Assembly: GCA_036971715.1 (NCBI GenBank)
Contig: JAVHJL010000006.1
Location: 2,170,001 to 2,234,000 of the forward strand
DNA: 64,000 bases
Reading direction: 5' to 3'
Source of the DNA: Arthrobotrys musiformis
Lineage: Eukaryota > Ascomycota > Orbiliomycetes > Orbiliales > Orbiliaceae
A model generated the notes under the pieces. That model worked only from the letters and a program-made list of their open reading frames with translations. It was not told the origin of the DNA and did not search any database. Shown here piece by piece: positions 11,612 to 25,684 of this stretch. A program made the position numbers and the translations under genes. How positions within the stretch are numbered: the stretch's first letter is position 1; each line of letters begins with the position of its first letter.

Positions 11612-14600
11612 CATCTCTCAAAAAACTACTGGGGACTTCCTTGTAGTTGCCGATGGTTGCGGCGATTCCCTTGATGACGACGCCGATTTCTCAAGAAAAC
11701 ATAACATCGGTTAGCTAGCAAGGCTCGCATCTACGCACACATCCGCCTTTCCATCCCCTTGTCTTTTCCTTTCTTTGCATCGCACCCTCTTTTTTTCCAA
11801 CCCGGGTTTTTTCCCTCTTCGCCGTGGTTTGTAGTTCGCATGCGTTTTTGGTGTTGGATTTTTCTTTTTGTCCTCTGTTTCCCAATCCCAGCAGTGATTG
11901 TCAAACCCCAATTGGATGAGAGAGAGGATTGTCTACCTAACGTTGGTTGCCTGGATTTCTTTCTATTTTTTCCCCAAACCCCGTCCCGTATCACATCGTC
12001 TTTGTTTTCACTCTCTTCTGTTTTCGTGCGCCCGAGCACACGAATAGGAACAACGGAAGGGCACCGGAAGGCTAACCGACGTCAATCGCTCCCTTTTCTT
12101 GAAACGCTTGTTTTTGGATCACGATAGAGAGCTGCAGGGTATTAGAACAAACACACCCGCGAAACCAAGTATCAAATCTCGGCTCGATCGCAACGGGAAA
12201 TAAATCGAGGTGGTAGAGAGGGTATATTAAAAATCACGTCTGCGAGGGTAAGTGCCGCCGATAGGCAGAAAAGCTCCTTTGGAGCTCATGAGCGACGGAA
12301 GGAAGGTGCCGGGGGGGGAGATGCCAGCTTTACATTGAAGGAGGGTCACGAGGGCTATGAGGTTATACCCATCTGTACGAGTATTGGGAAGTGATCTGCT
12401 ATATTTGGAGTTCTCTTTCATTTTACCACTGCTATTACTAGGTACTTTGCTTTAAAGCTTGGGAGAAATTTGGCGATACGGCTATATCAGTGTTCTATTA
12501 TAGTTATTGTTGTTATTACTATTACTATTCTTGTTGTATAACTTATATATGGGTACGGTGACACAACATCATACAAAGTGGAGAAACTATAGAATGGAAG
12601 TCAATTAATAGGGCGGCGTTCGTGGAGTAATTGAATTAACATATAGCAACTTATATGATAGTGTATGGGATAGTTTGGTTGAGGTAGTGATCGGTCTCTC
12701 TCGAGCTCTCTATCTTCTCCAGGCATCTACTTCATTCGACCATTTTGATATTTCGAGACATTGACTCAGATTTGGACCCTCTCATGCCAACCCAGCCTGC
12801 CAGTTTATCTGTAACAACACATGCAAATTACTTCGGCATATTACGAAGTTTACCTGATACAGGCCCTCGAATTGATTAGTTACAAAGTCAAATACATGAT
12901 GTGTGTATGTATATTTTGTAAAATGTGATTGTCGTTTTCGTTTCGTTTTTTCTTTTCCTTCCTCTTGTTCTTCTTCTTCTTCTTGCTCTTCTCTAGGCAT
13001 CTGTCAATCTCAGGAATAATACCAAGTAGCGCTTAGGAGTGCCACGTTTTTGAGGCGTCAAGGTATATGTCCCGTCCCCGAAATGTCTGGCCGGCTGCAC
13101 TGCGAACATTCCCATTTCCATTTTCCTTCGAAGCGAAGCTAGAATCATCAGCTGTTGCCACCAGAATACGACCTATTTGCAGGGTAGACGGGTCGACGGG
13201 CAGTGCTGCGCTGTTACTGCAGATGTGAAGGCAAATTTGGGGGGCTTGTTATTTTTTTTCCCGTTCTCCTTTCCCTTTATCGTCTAAATAATCATTGTGC
13301 TTTACCACGGGAATTAATTTGCGTCTACCGATGGTACATATTTCTTACAGTTTAACATTACATATTTTATCATCTATCTACGGAGAATATATTCTTTTAG
13401 TATCTACACATCTACATTACATTGCATGAACCTAAGTCATATCGAGGGTTGGGGCCGATGTATTCCGCGGCCGTGACGAAAAGGTGGTACCACGCTGCCT
13501 GTCCGCAATGCACTGGCTGGGCTGCCACCGGGCCAACACCTCAAAAAAACCAAGATGGCTGCAGGTGTATGTAAAATTTGATTGCGGAAGCTATCCACAT
13601 TTTGCAAATCTTCAAGTCCAGGCCCACCTCAAACACATAGCTGTTCTAGTTTGGGAAAAGGTTCAGGCACAGAAAAACGTGAAGTTGAGAAAGCAGAAGG
13701 AGCCAACTAAGATGTATGAGGTTAAGAGGGGAGATGAGCAAAGTTAGGCGCAATATTAAGTTGTCACTATAGCAGCAAGCCGTTTTACCATTTTACCCAA
13801 CCTCCCCGAGGTACCAATATCCCACCTGTGATAACTATCAACATGTATGTACCATGGTACCCAAACTCTGTTGCTCGATTAACTTCTTTTTCCCCCCAAT
13901 CGTGAATTTAATACATTTCCTTCGTCGGCCGGAAAAAGGCACGGGATAGGCGATATACTTTGTGATTGGGAAGGCTATGTTGCAAGCCGATGAAAAAGTA
14001 TATCTGCTAGATATATTATATGCGGGCAGGGCAACTAGCCGTAACTGTGGGGCATGCGCAATCGTATCTCGATTGTAAAGAGTTAAAACATCGAAAAAAA
14101 GGCGTATACACGGCGTACGTCTGGGTACGAGACAAGGCGTACGTATGTAGGTACCACAATACTACGCACATTTCAATCTCAGGCTTGTAAAAAAACGGAA
14201 CAGATAGTGCTATAAGCCATGATCTGCAAAGTGCAAAGGGCGAGATCATGGCTATGGGCGGGTTTCAATAACAGGAGCATCGTTAAGATATGTGTGCGTA
14301 CGTGCGTTTGTGTTTCCTGGCATACATGTACGTTATACATTAGTTCGACTATCATGAAAGAGCGATAGCGCCCTCGCCTTCTTACTGAAACAAATGTTTC
14401 GGTGCTGTTTAACGGCGATAGTTAGTCTTATAACCCAAGTCGGCCGTGAATCCGGCCGACGTACCCTGCCCCTCTTGATTACAACGCAGAAAGAATAACC
14501 ATGTTCTCCTGGGGGGCGGATGAGCATGCTGGATGTAAAACTTAACTCTATACCTAAGGTTCACATTATCGGTCTGTATTGGGTATTTTGTGAGGCATCT

Positions 14601-17600
14601 ACAGAGGTTAATTGGTTAAAAGTACCTAGTGTGGGTGGATAATAATTGGACTTCAGGGTCCTTTAGCTTCAGTGGTGGGCCATGATCGAGAGTTACCATG
14701 CCGAAAAGACAAAAAACTTTTGACTTGCAGCATCTGGCACGTTTTGATGCGGCAAAGGGGAAAATTTTCCGGCATGGAGCGATAGACATCTGTTTTTAGC
14801 AGAGGGTGATCGGGGACATTTCTCAATATGACTTTTCTTATTTCTTGGTAAGGAATCGAGGCTAACGATCTGATACCACTACGATTGCTAAAGTCGTCTA
14901 GTTTTAACGGACTTATATTGGTCGGTTGATGGAGGGGAGGGCGAATTGGGGGAGGGAGAAAAAAAAAAAAAATCACACTAACCCGCAGGCGATTTCAGGT
15001 AAAAATACTCCGAATTCGCGAAACATTTTTTTGCCCCTACCCTTTGTAAGGTGTGAAGTCCGATCCGAGATGGAGACTTTCAACTATCTTTTATTTTTTC
15101 TGATATATGATTCCTTACCGCTTTGGGATTTTTGGGCGGCATCTGTGTGCCCGCTGACTACATTACTGCGTGCTCTGTGCCGGCCCCCGCTTGTCAAAAA
15201 GTAAAAGTCGTCTTGGTTTTCTTTTCTTATTCTTAATTTTTACCCTTCGAACTAGTGGGCATGTGAGTGTATAATTCGTAATAACTATCCTAATACTGAC
15301 ATTGGCAGCTGTTTACGTTTATCTTAATACCTGGGGTGAGTTAATATTCGAATTCACCAAGTCCTCGATTCCGATCGACATTAGATAGTATAATCGAAAG
15401 AAGAAATCTAACACACGCGGACTAGTGTCATTTGGGCATTGTGACACCTATGCCTTACCCAAGCAGGTAACTCTAGAGAAAAATTGGGTAAGCCAGGTAT
15501 AATCCGAGTAGCTCTAAAATGGCAATTGGATGGAGAAAACACAGGGCAATAACGTCGAGGACTTATAGCATTCCTAAAAACGAATCAAAGCGAAAGCGTA
15601 GACGAAATTATGGGGAGGCTTACGGCATATGTATTCTGTACGATGTCGGTGAATATATCACACTTTTCAAACCGAGCTATTGTATTACCTTTTTTTTTTT
15701 TCCTTCTGAAGATCGCAAAAACGCCCAGGGATTGTGAAAGTCTACTACTGTGTAAGTATTCCCGAAAAGGTTGGAGATAGCCAGGGTCTAAGTTTAAAAA
15801 GAAAAAAGGTTAAGAGGCCAGGTCTTGAATTGCCCCATGTGGTGCCTCTTTCTGGTGATTGCGACTTCAAAAATCTTCTTTGCATGACGGAGGTCAACTG
15901 CAAGTCAAGAGCAAAAATATGCAGGAAACATAAAATATGTTGACGAATTCGAAATAGGAACAGGATAAGCAAAAGCTTCGATACGAGATCTGCTGGTGTT
16001 CTCTAACCTCTTGCCCAGCAAAAATGCCCCAATGATAGGGAGGCTTAATCGTACGAAATCCTTCCCAGCTGTAACCGGAGACTAAAACGCCAAAGAAGCA
16101 GGCCGTTGCATATTCTGCGGCTTCCCCCTCTTTGAATTCAACACCACAATCCGTCCCGGCACAAACGACGATGGTGGAGACGCCAGTTCGTGTGCCTGTG
16201 GGCGAGATCTCCTCTTCTTCAAGGATCGAGCTGTCAGAATATCGTGTTCGTGAGGTGAAAAGAGAAACATGGCGTAACCGCCACCGCCAAACGTTGCAGT
16301 TGGGCCAACGAGCTTTGAGTGATATTTCATGGGCGTTCGCGAGGGCGTCACACTTTCGTTGTTCCTTAGCGAAAAGGTATGCGAAGGACAAAGCTCCCAG
16401 GGAAAAAGATTGAGCCCAAATGTAAGGGAAGCTGTCAGACCCTAAATTCGGTGATAGGGCGCGGGGCCGCCTTCTTCTGCCGGATGGAAATTTATCACAC
16501 TTAACCATGTCATTTTTTTGCTCCCAAGGTTTTTTTTCCCTCTTTGCTTGTTATGTCGTGAGCAATGAGCACAGAATGCTGACATCACCGTGCCTGGGGT
16601 ATTACGCGAGTCACGGCCGTGGGTTTTAATTAGGCCCTACCAAAGGCGGATGAAATGCTCGAAAATTCAATGGATTGTGGACGGACCCATTGGGTGCCTC
16701 AGATTTCACGTGGACTAATAAGCATGGGCTGCACCGTGCCGGCACGCTTCGTATTTTCGATTAAAACCAACGCCTCTTTTATTTGCTCTTAATTGACGAT
16801 ATTATATTAGGTTGTTGGATCCATTTGCGGGTGGTCTAAGTGTGTAGTTACTATGGGACTAACGACTAGTCGATGGAGCCAAATATGGGTCTGTCCAGCT
16901 ACCAAGCTATATTAATGTTGGTTTTAATATAATTAATTTCGTTAAAATTCCCTGTTGGTGATGTCTAGTCGGATGTCCAAGGAGAAAGAAAATGAGAAAC
17001 ATACATGAGAAACATGGAGAACATGGTTCAAAGGGCATGAGGCCATGGCGCCCACCACACCCACAATGCCGCGTGCGTGTGCGCATGCACTTTCACAGCC
17101 GATATGGTCTCATTCAATCGGCTTGGGTGGTATGTGGAGTCCCGGTGAACGTTTTTTTTTTCTTCTTGTGTCTTCCCGAAGGTGTGAAAAGCAATGACAG
17201 TATCAGCAGATAGCCTAATTTGGCTTCTATCAAGAGATTGTTGTCAAAAAAAGGTTTTTTAACAACCGGTGGTGTCAGTAAGTTCCGAGGAGACGAGCTA
17301 ACATGGCTAACAAGTACTTAGTATGTACATCTATCTATGTGCTATTACTGTGACTATGTAATGTATCTTAAGGATTTTACATACACGCCATGTACATCCA
17401 GGATCTGACGATGATCAGTTTCGAATGCAGCATCATTTTAAGATGAAGGCATAGGCTAAACTCGGCATGCTAAACCCCCCAGCCTTGTCGCTCACCATGG
17501 CCCATTGTTGACATCTTTTGGCGGTATCTTCCGGCCCTTATCCACCAGCGCGGGCCTACTACGTAGGTACGTACTTGCGGCGTTCAGCGGCTTAAGCCTT

Positions 17601-19399
17601 TAGGGCAACCGTTCAGCCAAATTCAATATGCCTCATGCGCACAGAGAAGCGCCAATTAATTTTGTGCCAATCGACCCTCGTCAAACCGTCCTGGGGTGGT
17701 TACTCAAAAAATTCGCTCGGATACATTATTGTGGGTCCGAACTTTGACACCTATCAAATGCACATCAGGCATCGACATGGCCAATCAATCCAGCGAAAGA
17801 TGTGGTTCCGCGCGCCGATGGATAATTCGTCTCGAAGACTTCGAATTCGGTATGGTCGAAGGCTGATCTAAGCCTATCTTCTGATCCGACTGGCGAAGGG
17901 TCGTTACGAAGCTAGTGTTTGGGGTGTCTGTTTTGGGACCACAGTGCTCTTTAAGCTTTTAAGCACATGTCCTTCCGTTGCCCGGAGCTGCAAACGAAGG
18001 ACCCCTCGGTTGGGATTGTTTAGTGGCAAATCGTCACATTGCAAGGGCTGTGACTGAATTTGGAATTCCATTAAATGCCCTGTCACCTCAAACAGGCAAT
18101 CGGGAAATCTGCTATAGCTGTCAGTTCTTAATATTGCAATAGTATGGATGGTGCTAATGGTGTGGAGATATTAGCCCGGCCCCGGCCACCCATATCAGCT
18201 TGAAACATCAACCTGGGTTTTATGTTCGGGAGCAGGGCGAGGCAAGCTGCTGACCAGTAATTGCGACCCGTAAGCGAGGGTGCAGGATGGGATCTCGAAA
18301 CACAGATCTTTCGGCGGCCTCTCTCGAGCTTTTTTTCTTTATTTTTCCTTTATTTCTTCTCCCGTGATATCAATTGTAGAGCAAAATCTGAGTCTTTTCG
18401 CTGGGAGGGATCTAAAGAAATTTGTGTGACAGTTGAAGGAGCCATCGACCAGGGTTATCGAAGAGGCCTTTCCGTTCTAAAGCGTGTGCCAATTCTGTGC
18501 TGTCATGATAGGCTAGTCTGCATGCACAAGAAACAAGAATCGAGTGAAGGAATTGCAACCGTAGGTGCCCCCCTTCCAATCACGGATCTGCAAGTTCGTC
18601 CCCGCTAACCTTGAACCCTTTTCTGATGAAGGAGAGCCGACGCCAGAAACCGATCTAAGGAACGGAGAGGTTGCGTCCGCTGCCGTTCTGGAGGACTAGG
18701 CAAGGTTCGACCCTTTTTTAAGGTTTATTGGCTTCGTTTACCAGAAACGGGGAAGCTGTGCCTGGACTGTCACCGCATCTTAGTTCGTATGTACAGATGT
18801 AGAACAGAACTAACTCACTAAGTCACTAAGAACTAACAAATAATAAACTAACCAACAGGTCAACGTTGCTCTGTGGTAGCGACGGTTTGTGTCAGCGGGA
18901 GTGCTCACGTTTTTCACGAGGTATCCAAGCATACAACGCTCGCCAACTTCAAGCAACATCTTCTATTAAACCGAGCGCTTGCATTTATTTCGGTGCAGGT
19001 GGTCAGGAAACCGGATATGTCCCTTTTGGCATATCGGCTTGACGTTTCGCTTATGCAGACCACATTTGCCTATATGCTTGTGTACGTATGTGCTTTATAT
19101 AAAAAAATTGCTTGACAATCAATGGCCGGTCCTTTACTTGTTCCCTGAAGGCGGATTTCAGGTCAGCTGGAAGGGAATGTTCCCCAGGTTTTCCCGTCCG
19201 TGCGAGAGTCAGGTTCGAGCTGAACCCGTCCCTTCTTCTTCTTCCATCGAACGGACTGTCAAAACAAGGAAGTGGGAGTAAAACGACTGCCGCTCCTTGT
19301 ACCGTCAGCCGTGAGCCGACTGCACAGGCCTGGCACTAACCGAAGGAGTGTATAGGCTCCGATCCAGAATATGCTTTTGCAAGTCTCGAAGCAGACGTT
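11612..19399. other. Left half of a gene-free region
   Basis: No gene can be supported over nearly 8 kb. Open stretches are short or pyrimidine-driven (11759-12127). The longest is a minus-strand 204-codon ORF at 15894-16508 that has ORFs overlapping it on both strands and no recognised motif. A 12-bp palindrome GTACCATGGTAC sits at 13849-13860, and GTAC/TACGTA/TGTATG-type words recur (about 14140, 14325, 17325, 17560). Base composition looks mixed rather than extremely AT-rich, so this does not look like a heavily RIP-mutated transposon block. Confidence 0.5.
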
Positions 19400-21950
19400 T
19401 AGGACGTTCACGATCGCACCAGCGTTACGCCACCAATGAGATCTATGCCATCCGAGGAGAGATCGATTCCAAACACTAGTTAGCGAATGGTCCCCTTCGA
19501 TGTTTGCCCCTTTGCGTATACGATACGGACGCCATCGTTTAAAATTAGGAAAGCCATGTTGTCGATCGGGCCTGCATCTGCAAATACCTTAATATCATGG
19601 GGTTGATATCGAGGTTCTAGATCCCTTTCTATCGGGCGATAAGACCTTCCACTTTGCCAACCATAGGGTAGTAAGCTGCACAGGAGTGACATGTATGTGT
19701 GTCTGTAGAGCAAAGTCTTGCATAAAGGTGGGAATGAGCCTTATAAAACGGAGGTATTATAGCCTCTAGAATTCCTGGCATGCAAGATGTTGTAATTGGG
19801 CAACTAGCTGAGAAGGGTGGGAAAAGGGTCGAGTTAGAACTCGTGGAGCCTTGTTATTGCACCATAATTGACAGTACGCTGTAATGTAGCCCTTGAATTC
19901 AGTAATCAGGCGTTTGTCCCGGGTACGTCGGCTGACCTCTCACGGGGGGATGAAGGGAAGAAAAAAAAATTCATGAGAGGTTGAGGAATGCCGTTTAGGT
20001 AGCGAGTGAAAAAAACGTAATGACTTCATCCCGCAACCTGGTTGTCTGTAATGTGGGTTGAATTGCAGCCCCTTGCGTTGATATCTCCAACGAGAAGCGG
20101 GAAAACTAGTTGATGCCAAGCTGTGAGCTTATGAGGCTTCCAACCCGAGATCCAGTAAATGTGACCTCGATGATCTCAATTTGCCAGATAATCAGCCTAG
20201 AGGTTTATCCTGGTACTGTGATTTGTCTCTGCGTGGAGAGGATGCAAAAGTGGAGCCCCGGTTTCGAAATATCATTCGCCCTTTGAGAACTGTGCAGGAG
20301 GGAAAGGTTCTTTCGGAGTCGAGAATTTAAAGTGTGGACATAGTCAAAGGTTAACTTGACAGCGACAATACCTACCTCGTCCTAGGTATGTGCTGCGCAT
20401 GTATGTACCTCGAAGATTAAGCTATCATCAAACATGCAGGAGATCTTCAGCAAGGCCTTTTCACCATTTTACGAATTCTGCGTGTCGCCTAAAAAGACCT
20501 CCTCGTTCCGACTCCACGCACTGATTGTAGATCTCGATACCCAGCGTGTTCCGGCGCTGTCTTGGTCGGCTCTGACTGGATTAGGTCAGATCAACGGAGT
20601 CATTGCCTTTTCGGCCTCCTTGCGTGCTGCCAGATCCAGCAGTCCCTGGACGAAAGGGGCCGGCATCTGGTTCGTAAGATATGGTTCGTCACGGCGAAAT
20701 CGGCCACATTCTACGTAATATAAACGTTGGTGATGGAAGCGAAGGACGGTTCGGGTACTCCTGTCAAGATTGCAACTTGGCGGCAATTATCGAAATGCGA
20801 TTTGATAAAGAATAACGTCCTGGCAGCTTGCCGTGGGTCACTGCCACCAACCGCATCAACCACCCCTCTCAACATGTTGTCCATATAACATTTTTAACAC
20901 CGACGGGCTGAGAGGGTGTCAACATGTCTTTTTCCTTGATATCAAATCGTCCTTGTTGAACGAAATTTTGTGTTTCAGTTGTGAGTGTTTGTATGGCCGA
21001 CTCGAGCCGTGCGCCCACTTGATAATGTCTTTCTAATATTGCTCCTGTCGTCGGATAAGCGAGAGTTATGGAATCTTGGTACCCATTGATTGGGGTATCC
21101 TGAGTTACACGTGTGTTTCGATCAGATTGCCTGCTATAGGCATGGTTGTGTTTAGCGGTGGTACTAGCAGCCGTCTACATCGGACGTCCGGTTGCTGCCC
21201 ATCATCCATCGGTCCCCATCGCTATATCACGATCCAGATATAATGCTCTGATGTAATGAAAAGGGGAGGGGGCATTTCGGTAGTTCAAGAGGAAATACTA
21301 TTCGATCGGATCTCTCTTCCCTGGTGACAAGCTTCGAAAAGAACGACCCAGACCGTGACTTTGAATGCAACTCCCGATCTGGGCATGGGGCTGGTCTTCG
21401 AGCTAAGACCTTTCTGCGAATAGGATGACTGCCGCACTCGCGTAGCCCTGGACAGTTATGACGAAGGTGTCTGAGTTTGTCAATAGCACCTATCTTTTAT
21501 AGATCCCGAGCCAGGGCGTCTATGGATAAAGCAGGCGATAAAAGTGGAGGTCAAGCAATAAAAGAAATAAACAGAACTTTAAGATATTTTGGTTGTAAAT
21601 TTGGCGATAGTGTTCAAGGTTGGGTGACTAGTCGCAGCCTTGACAGGGTCTCATTAACCCACACATACCCTTCCATTTGCAGCCTCAAACCTAACCAACA
21701 AAGACGCCCAGCACGACGCCTTTCCAAAACCACTTGAGCCATCGTCGGCCATTGTACCAGGATAGAGAGATTTGCATCGCCAAATGTTTGAATGCCTGTT
21801 CGCAAAGTGCAACGCTCTAGGTTCCGTGCCCCTATTTTCCTCGGGTTGCGGACGTTAACATTGTCTGTAGCTGAGACCCTGCTTTGGATTAGATTGGTAG
21901 CACGTTCTAGAGCGGCAGAGCGATCCCGCAGTGCATGATCCGATATCAAG
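19400..21950 (-). pseudogene. Possible decayed gene or gene fragments, unidentified
   Basis: Several short minus-strand segments have protein-like composition but are separated by stops and frame changes. Examples are 19480-19713 (contains DIKVFADAGPIDNMAF, followed after a stop by further coding-like sequence), 20711-20884 (57 aa starting MDNMLRGVVDAVGG and containing ARTLFFIKSHFDN), 20586-20786 in another frame, and 21614-21949 (contains SRVSATDNVNVRNPRKIG). They share orientation, which fits one disrupted gene or a cluster of relics. No family is recognised, and a multi-exon functional gene is not excluded. Confidence 0.25.
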
Positions 21951-24129
21951 AACGTTCGAACTAACGAACGGTATTGGTAAGTAGTTCCCAGATGGCAGCC
22001 GATAGTCTAATTAACTAATGCTCAATGATATAACAAACTTCAGAACTTACATGAAAGCTACAGTGCATTACATATATGGCTGCAGCGTACACGTACGTAT
22101 GTGTACACATCTTGCACATATCGGACAAGGATAACCGCCTGATTAGAATCGCGATTTGAGGATAAGATTCCATCTTGTGTTTGTCCAACAGGTCAGGTTA
22201 GAATTAAGCTGTGCTGCATGCATGAACTTGCTCAGCTCGAACCCCAGCTGCCCAAAATTGTTGGAGTTCGGTTCCATCGGGGCTTTTAGGGAGAATTTCC
22301 TTTCGCATAATCGCTAAAGCTAACAGGCCCTCTGATCTAACAGAAATAGATGTGCAACAGGTTGACCGATTGCATTGTTGATCCAGTTCCTCGTATTGTT
22401 TTTTTTTTGTTCTTATTTTTTATTTAATTCTTTTATTACATTTTGGGCCGTTCATTTTTTTGGATCTAACACATACAACTTCGATTATACGAGCAGCCAA
22501 TGTCGGGCTCCTGGCCTGGCTCGAATCCAAAACCCATAGCGAGTTCACATGGCCTTTACCCGAACAAGCCCAGGGCCACGCAGCAACATCCAGCAATTTT
22601 CGGCGGCTCGGTAGCCCTCCCTGGATCTAACAGGGACCCGCCCAACCATGGAGTTTTCTGCAACACTGTTCCCTTGCTAACGAGACGAAGAAGAAAGCAA
22701 CAGTCCCTAATCTGCAGGTAAAATTGATGCTCCCCGCCAGAGCTGGGCGGCACACTATGCGATGCTTGCTCAGTGAGGCACCTGGTTTTTTTTTTGTGTG
22801 TGTAGATCACCATAAACCTTTCCTAAGGCGAGCTTGCCTCGATTTTGAGGTAGCCATGTAAACACTGGCCGTGCTCCAGGCTGACCGAGACGACCAGGTT
22901 CAACCTCATCTAATATCGAAAGACTTACAGGGCCTTTTCGCGATGAAATATATGAAATTAAGGAACATGGCCAGGTCTCTGTCGAAGCTGTTTACGGAAT
23001 GGAAGCTATAGAGCACATAGTATACTATATTTTTCTTCTTCTTTTTACAGCGATTGACAATTGAGGGTGGAACACAGACGATAAACAATATGGAACTTGA
23101 GGAAGGTAGACAATTATGGGGCCATCAGCCAATGGTTCCTTTTTGCCATTCCTTTGTCTCGCTGTTGCATTTTGTATTGTCCGTGTAAGAACGAATGACT
23201 TTTTAGTTGGAGATATTTTTGCTCATTCTTGTGCTTCCTTTTTCATTGGTATGCTGCACGTCTGTCTGTCTTTCTCACGCCGTTAAATGTTAGAATGCAG
23301 GAAGATATCACAGTTGAATCTCCTCCTATCAGACTAATTTGCGTAAAGTATCGGGTTTCATCTACGGTACCTGCACCGCTGCAAGAGCTAGAAGCCTCAC
23401 CAACACTTCTTGGGATATCGTAATTAATATTTTTTGATTCCGGCATGTTGTTTTGCTTCTTAACTCCTTCGATTCTGGCAGCCTATCGATGGGATATGGT
23501 GTTCCGCTGGTCCATTTATCCATTCATACATCATTCATTCATTGCCGTATATTAAGATTTATATAGCTTAGATTAACACCAATGGCAGCAGGTCATGACG
23601 TGAGTTTTAAGGCAAATCTGGAGACAGTACTTCCGTGCAAGGAAAGGAAGAGGGAAAGATCTGGTTCAAGATGCCCGCGAATGGGGAAACGATAAACACA
23701 ACCAGCCGTTGGCCGACTGCACACTGTCACTTTTTTCTTTTGAATTCTTATTTTGGAGAGCGTAAAGTAGTAGGCAATGTATTAATTAGCTGCCCAGCCA
23801 TGTCAATTGATAGCATAACACTGTCAGAAGCAACAAGAGCTTGAAATAGCGATATGTACTATGCCCGTGATGACTTTTCTTTTCTTTGCCGCTTGATGTT
23901 ACAAAAAAACCCGAGAGCTTGACTTGTCCTCTTCTTTTTCTCTCTTCTCTTCTCTTTTTTTTTTTTTTTTTCTCGCCTGGGCCTGTTCTTGTGCGTCGCG
24001 ATGTTTTATTTTATTTTTCCTCGTACTGTTTCTTTTCTTCTTTTTAATTTAGTTATTTTCTCCAAGTTCCGTTGAGTAGCCCCCCCAAAATGCAAATTCG
24101 AAAGTTGTTTTTTTCTCTTTACTTTTCTG

Positions 24130-24131
<2 letters not shown>

Positions 24132-24161
<30 letters not shown>
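24132..24161 (+). repeat. T30 homopolymer tract
   Basis: Thirty consecutive T residues, the longest homopolymer in the window, in a region with other poly-T (about 23953-23971) and poly-A (about 24588-24604) runs. Confidence 0.95.
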
Positions 24162-25684
24162 CCCTGGCTTTGGCTGGGCTCTGGTGACCTAGTGGGGACC
24201 GACCATGCTAGCAACTGGTATTAGTGGTTAGTTCCACCTTTTCCCAATCAATAGTGCGAACCAGCTAGGCCAAATCGGCTCCCCGTTCGTTCCCCGTTCG
24301 TGCCTCTGGCCCCTCCGTCCAAGCTAAGAGCACACCCACCACACCCTCCACCAGCACCCTAGGCCTGGCTGCCCTGCCCTGCTCGTCGTTGGGTCCTAAC
24401 TCGATCTACCTGGTTGTCACTGACCCCCCTACCTCCCACACCTCCCACACCACCTTTCCCTTCCCTTTCCCTACCTTGACCTTTTCGTCCTGACATGGTT
24501 CACTTCCTCATACACGCTGCCCTCTTGGACCCCTTCGCAAGAACCAAAAAAAATAAAAAATACAAAATAAAGCAGCAGAAGAAACAAGAAAAAAAAAAAA
24601 AAAAGAGCCCAGGGAATAATAAAATATACAGGAAGCGTTTCTTATTTTCCGAGGCCCAGTTCTCAGTCCCCTCGCTCCTTCCCGCTACTTTTGCTAAAAA
24701 TGCTCTTCACCTCTGACATGCTTAAAATCCCACACAATCCTACTTAAAACGGCCTCGTTGCCCACCTTTTTTTTATATTAATCGAATTGAGATGCGCCTC
24801 AACCGTCTGACCCAACTATACGGATCTATCACACCCAAAATCTTATATATATACACATAGCCAGTAGCCTATGAACTTCATTTCTATTTCTTCTACAAGC
24901 CTTTAACTCGAATATCGTCCCCGTCCTTCGAACGTTTCGACTTATCTTTAGGCTAATACCTGCTGCACAAATTTCCCATTACCTTTCTCGTCACTTGTGC
25001 GTTGGTAGCTAGGAGGCCCAAGTTACGGAATATCACATTACGTCCTCGTTTTAGCCTGCTCCGAATACCAGAAAGAAAAAATATATAAGAGAAAAGACAA
25101 GGGAAGGATAGAAGAAGAAGAACATTGAAAAGACAAGAAGACTAAGAAGGAATCCTGCATAGCGGAAAACTTCTAGCACTGGAAACAATCCATACATCAC
25201 CTGCTTGCTTTCTTGACGAAACTGCGAGTCAGTCCGCGGTATCATTTCAAGTAGCGGGTACCATTTACGGCCCCGAAGCCCAAGCCCAAGCACAAACTTG
25301 CCTTGTTCCTCTTGACTTTTGTAGCCCACCCACTCTGCACCCCCCTCCACGGACGAGACGGGAAAACAATCCTGAAAAGCAGTGATCTTTTTTTGAGTTC
25401 TGTCGAAACAGTCATTTGTGTACCCAAAAGATTCACCAGGGATTTTGTTCCATTTATTCCTTCTGGGCCGCCCTAGGTTTTCCTCACGGGCACTCATCCT
25501 TTCCTTTTGTTCGCATCACACTCTCTTATCGGGTTCCTCATTCAAGTCGACAAGCTGGATTCCCACGGCAGCACCTCGGAGCGTTGTGCGCTTTCTACAG
25601 TGCAGCCTTCAGATTTCCATTACGGCTGGTCTGGTAGGCTACGAACACCAGAATACAGTAACGAAGGCATCAAATTAGAACCAG

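Noticed and set aside
11759..12127. 122-codon ORF rich in Phe, Ser and Pro
   Set aside because: Its openness comes from a T/C-rich tract, and the amino-acid composition is that of translated pyrimidine sequence.
13484..13747. 87-codon ORF in the gene-free region
   Set aside because: No family resemblance and length is within chance expectation.
18600..18730. B-box-like GGTTCGACC near 18703
   Set aside because: No cloverleaf could be folded; flanking sequence lacks an acceptor stem.
25507..25684. Possible upstream coding exon of the homeobox gene
   Set aside because: When joined through the donor at 25685 to the ATG exon at 26088, the frame hits a stop or closes beforehand, so it is treated as untranslated leader.
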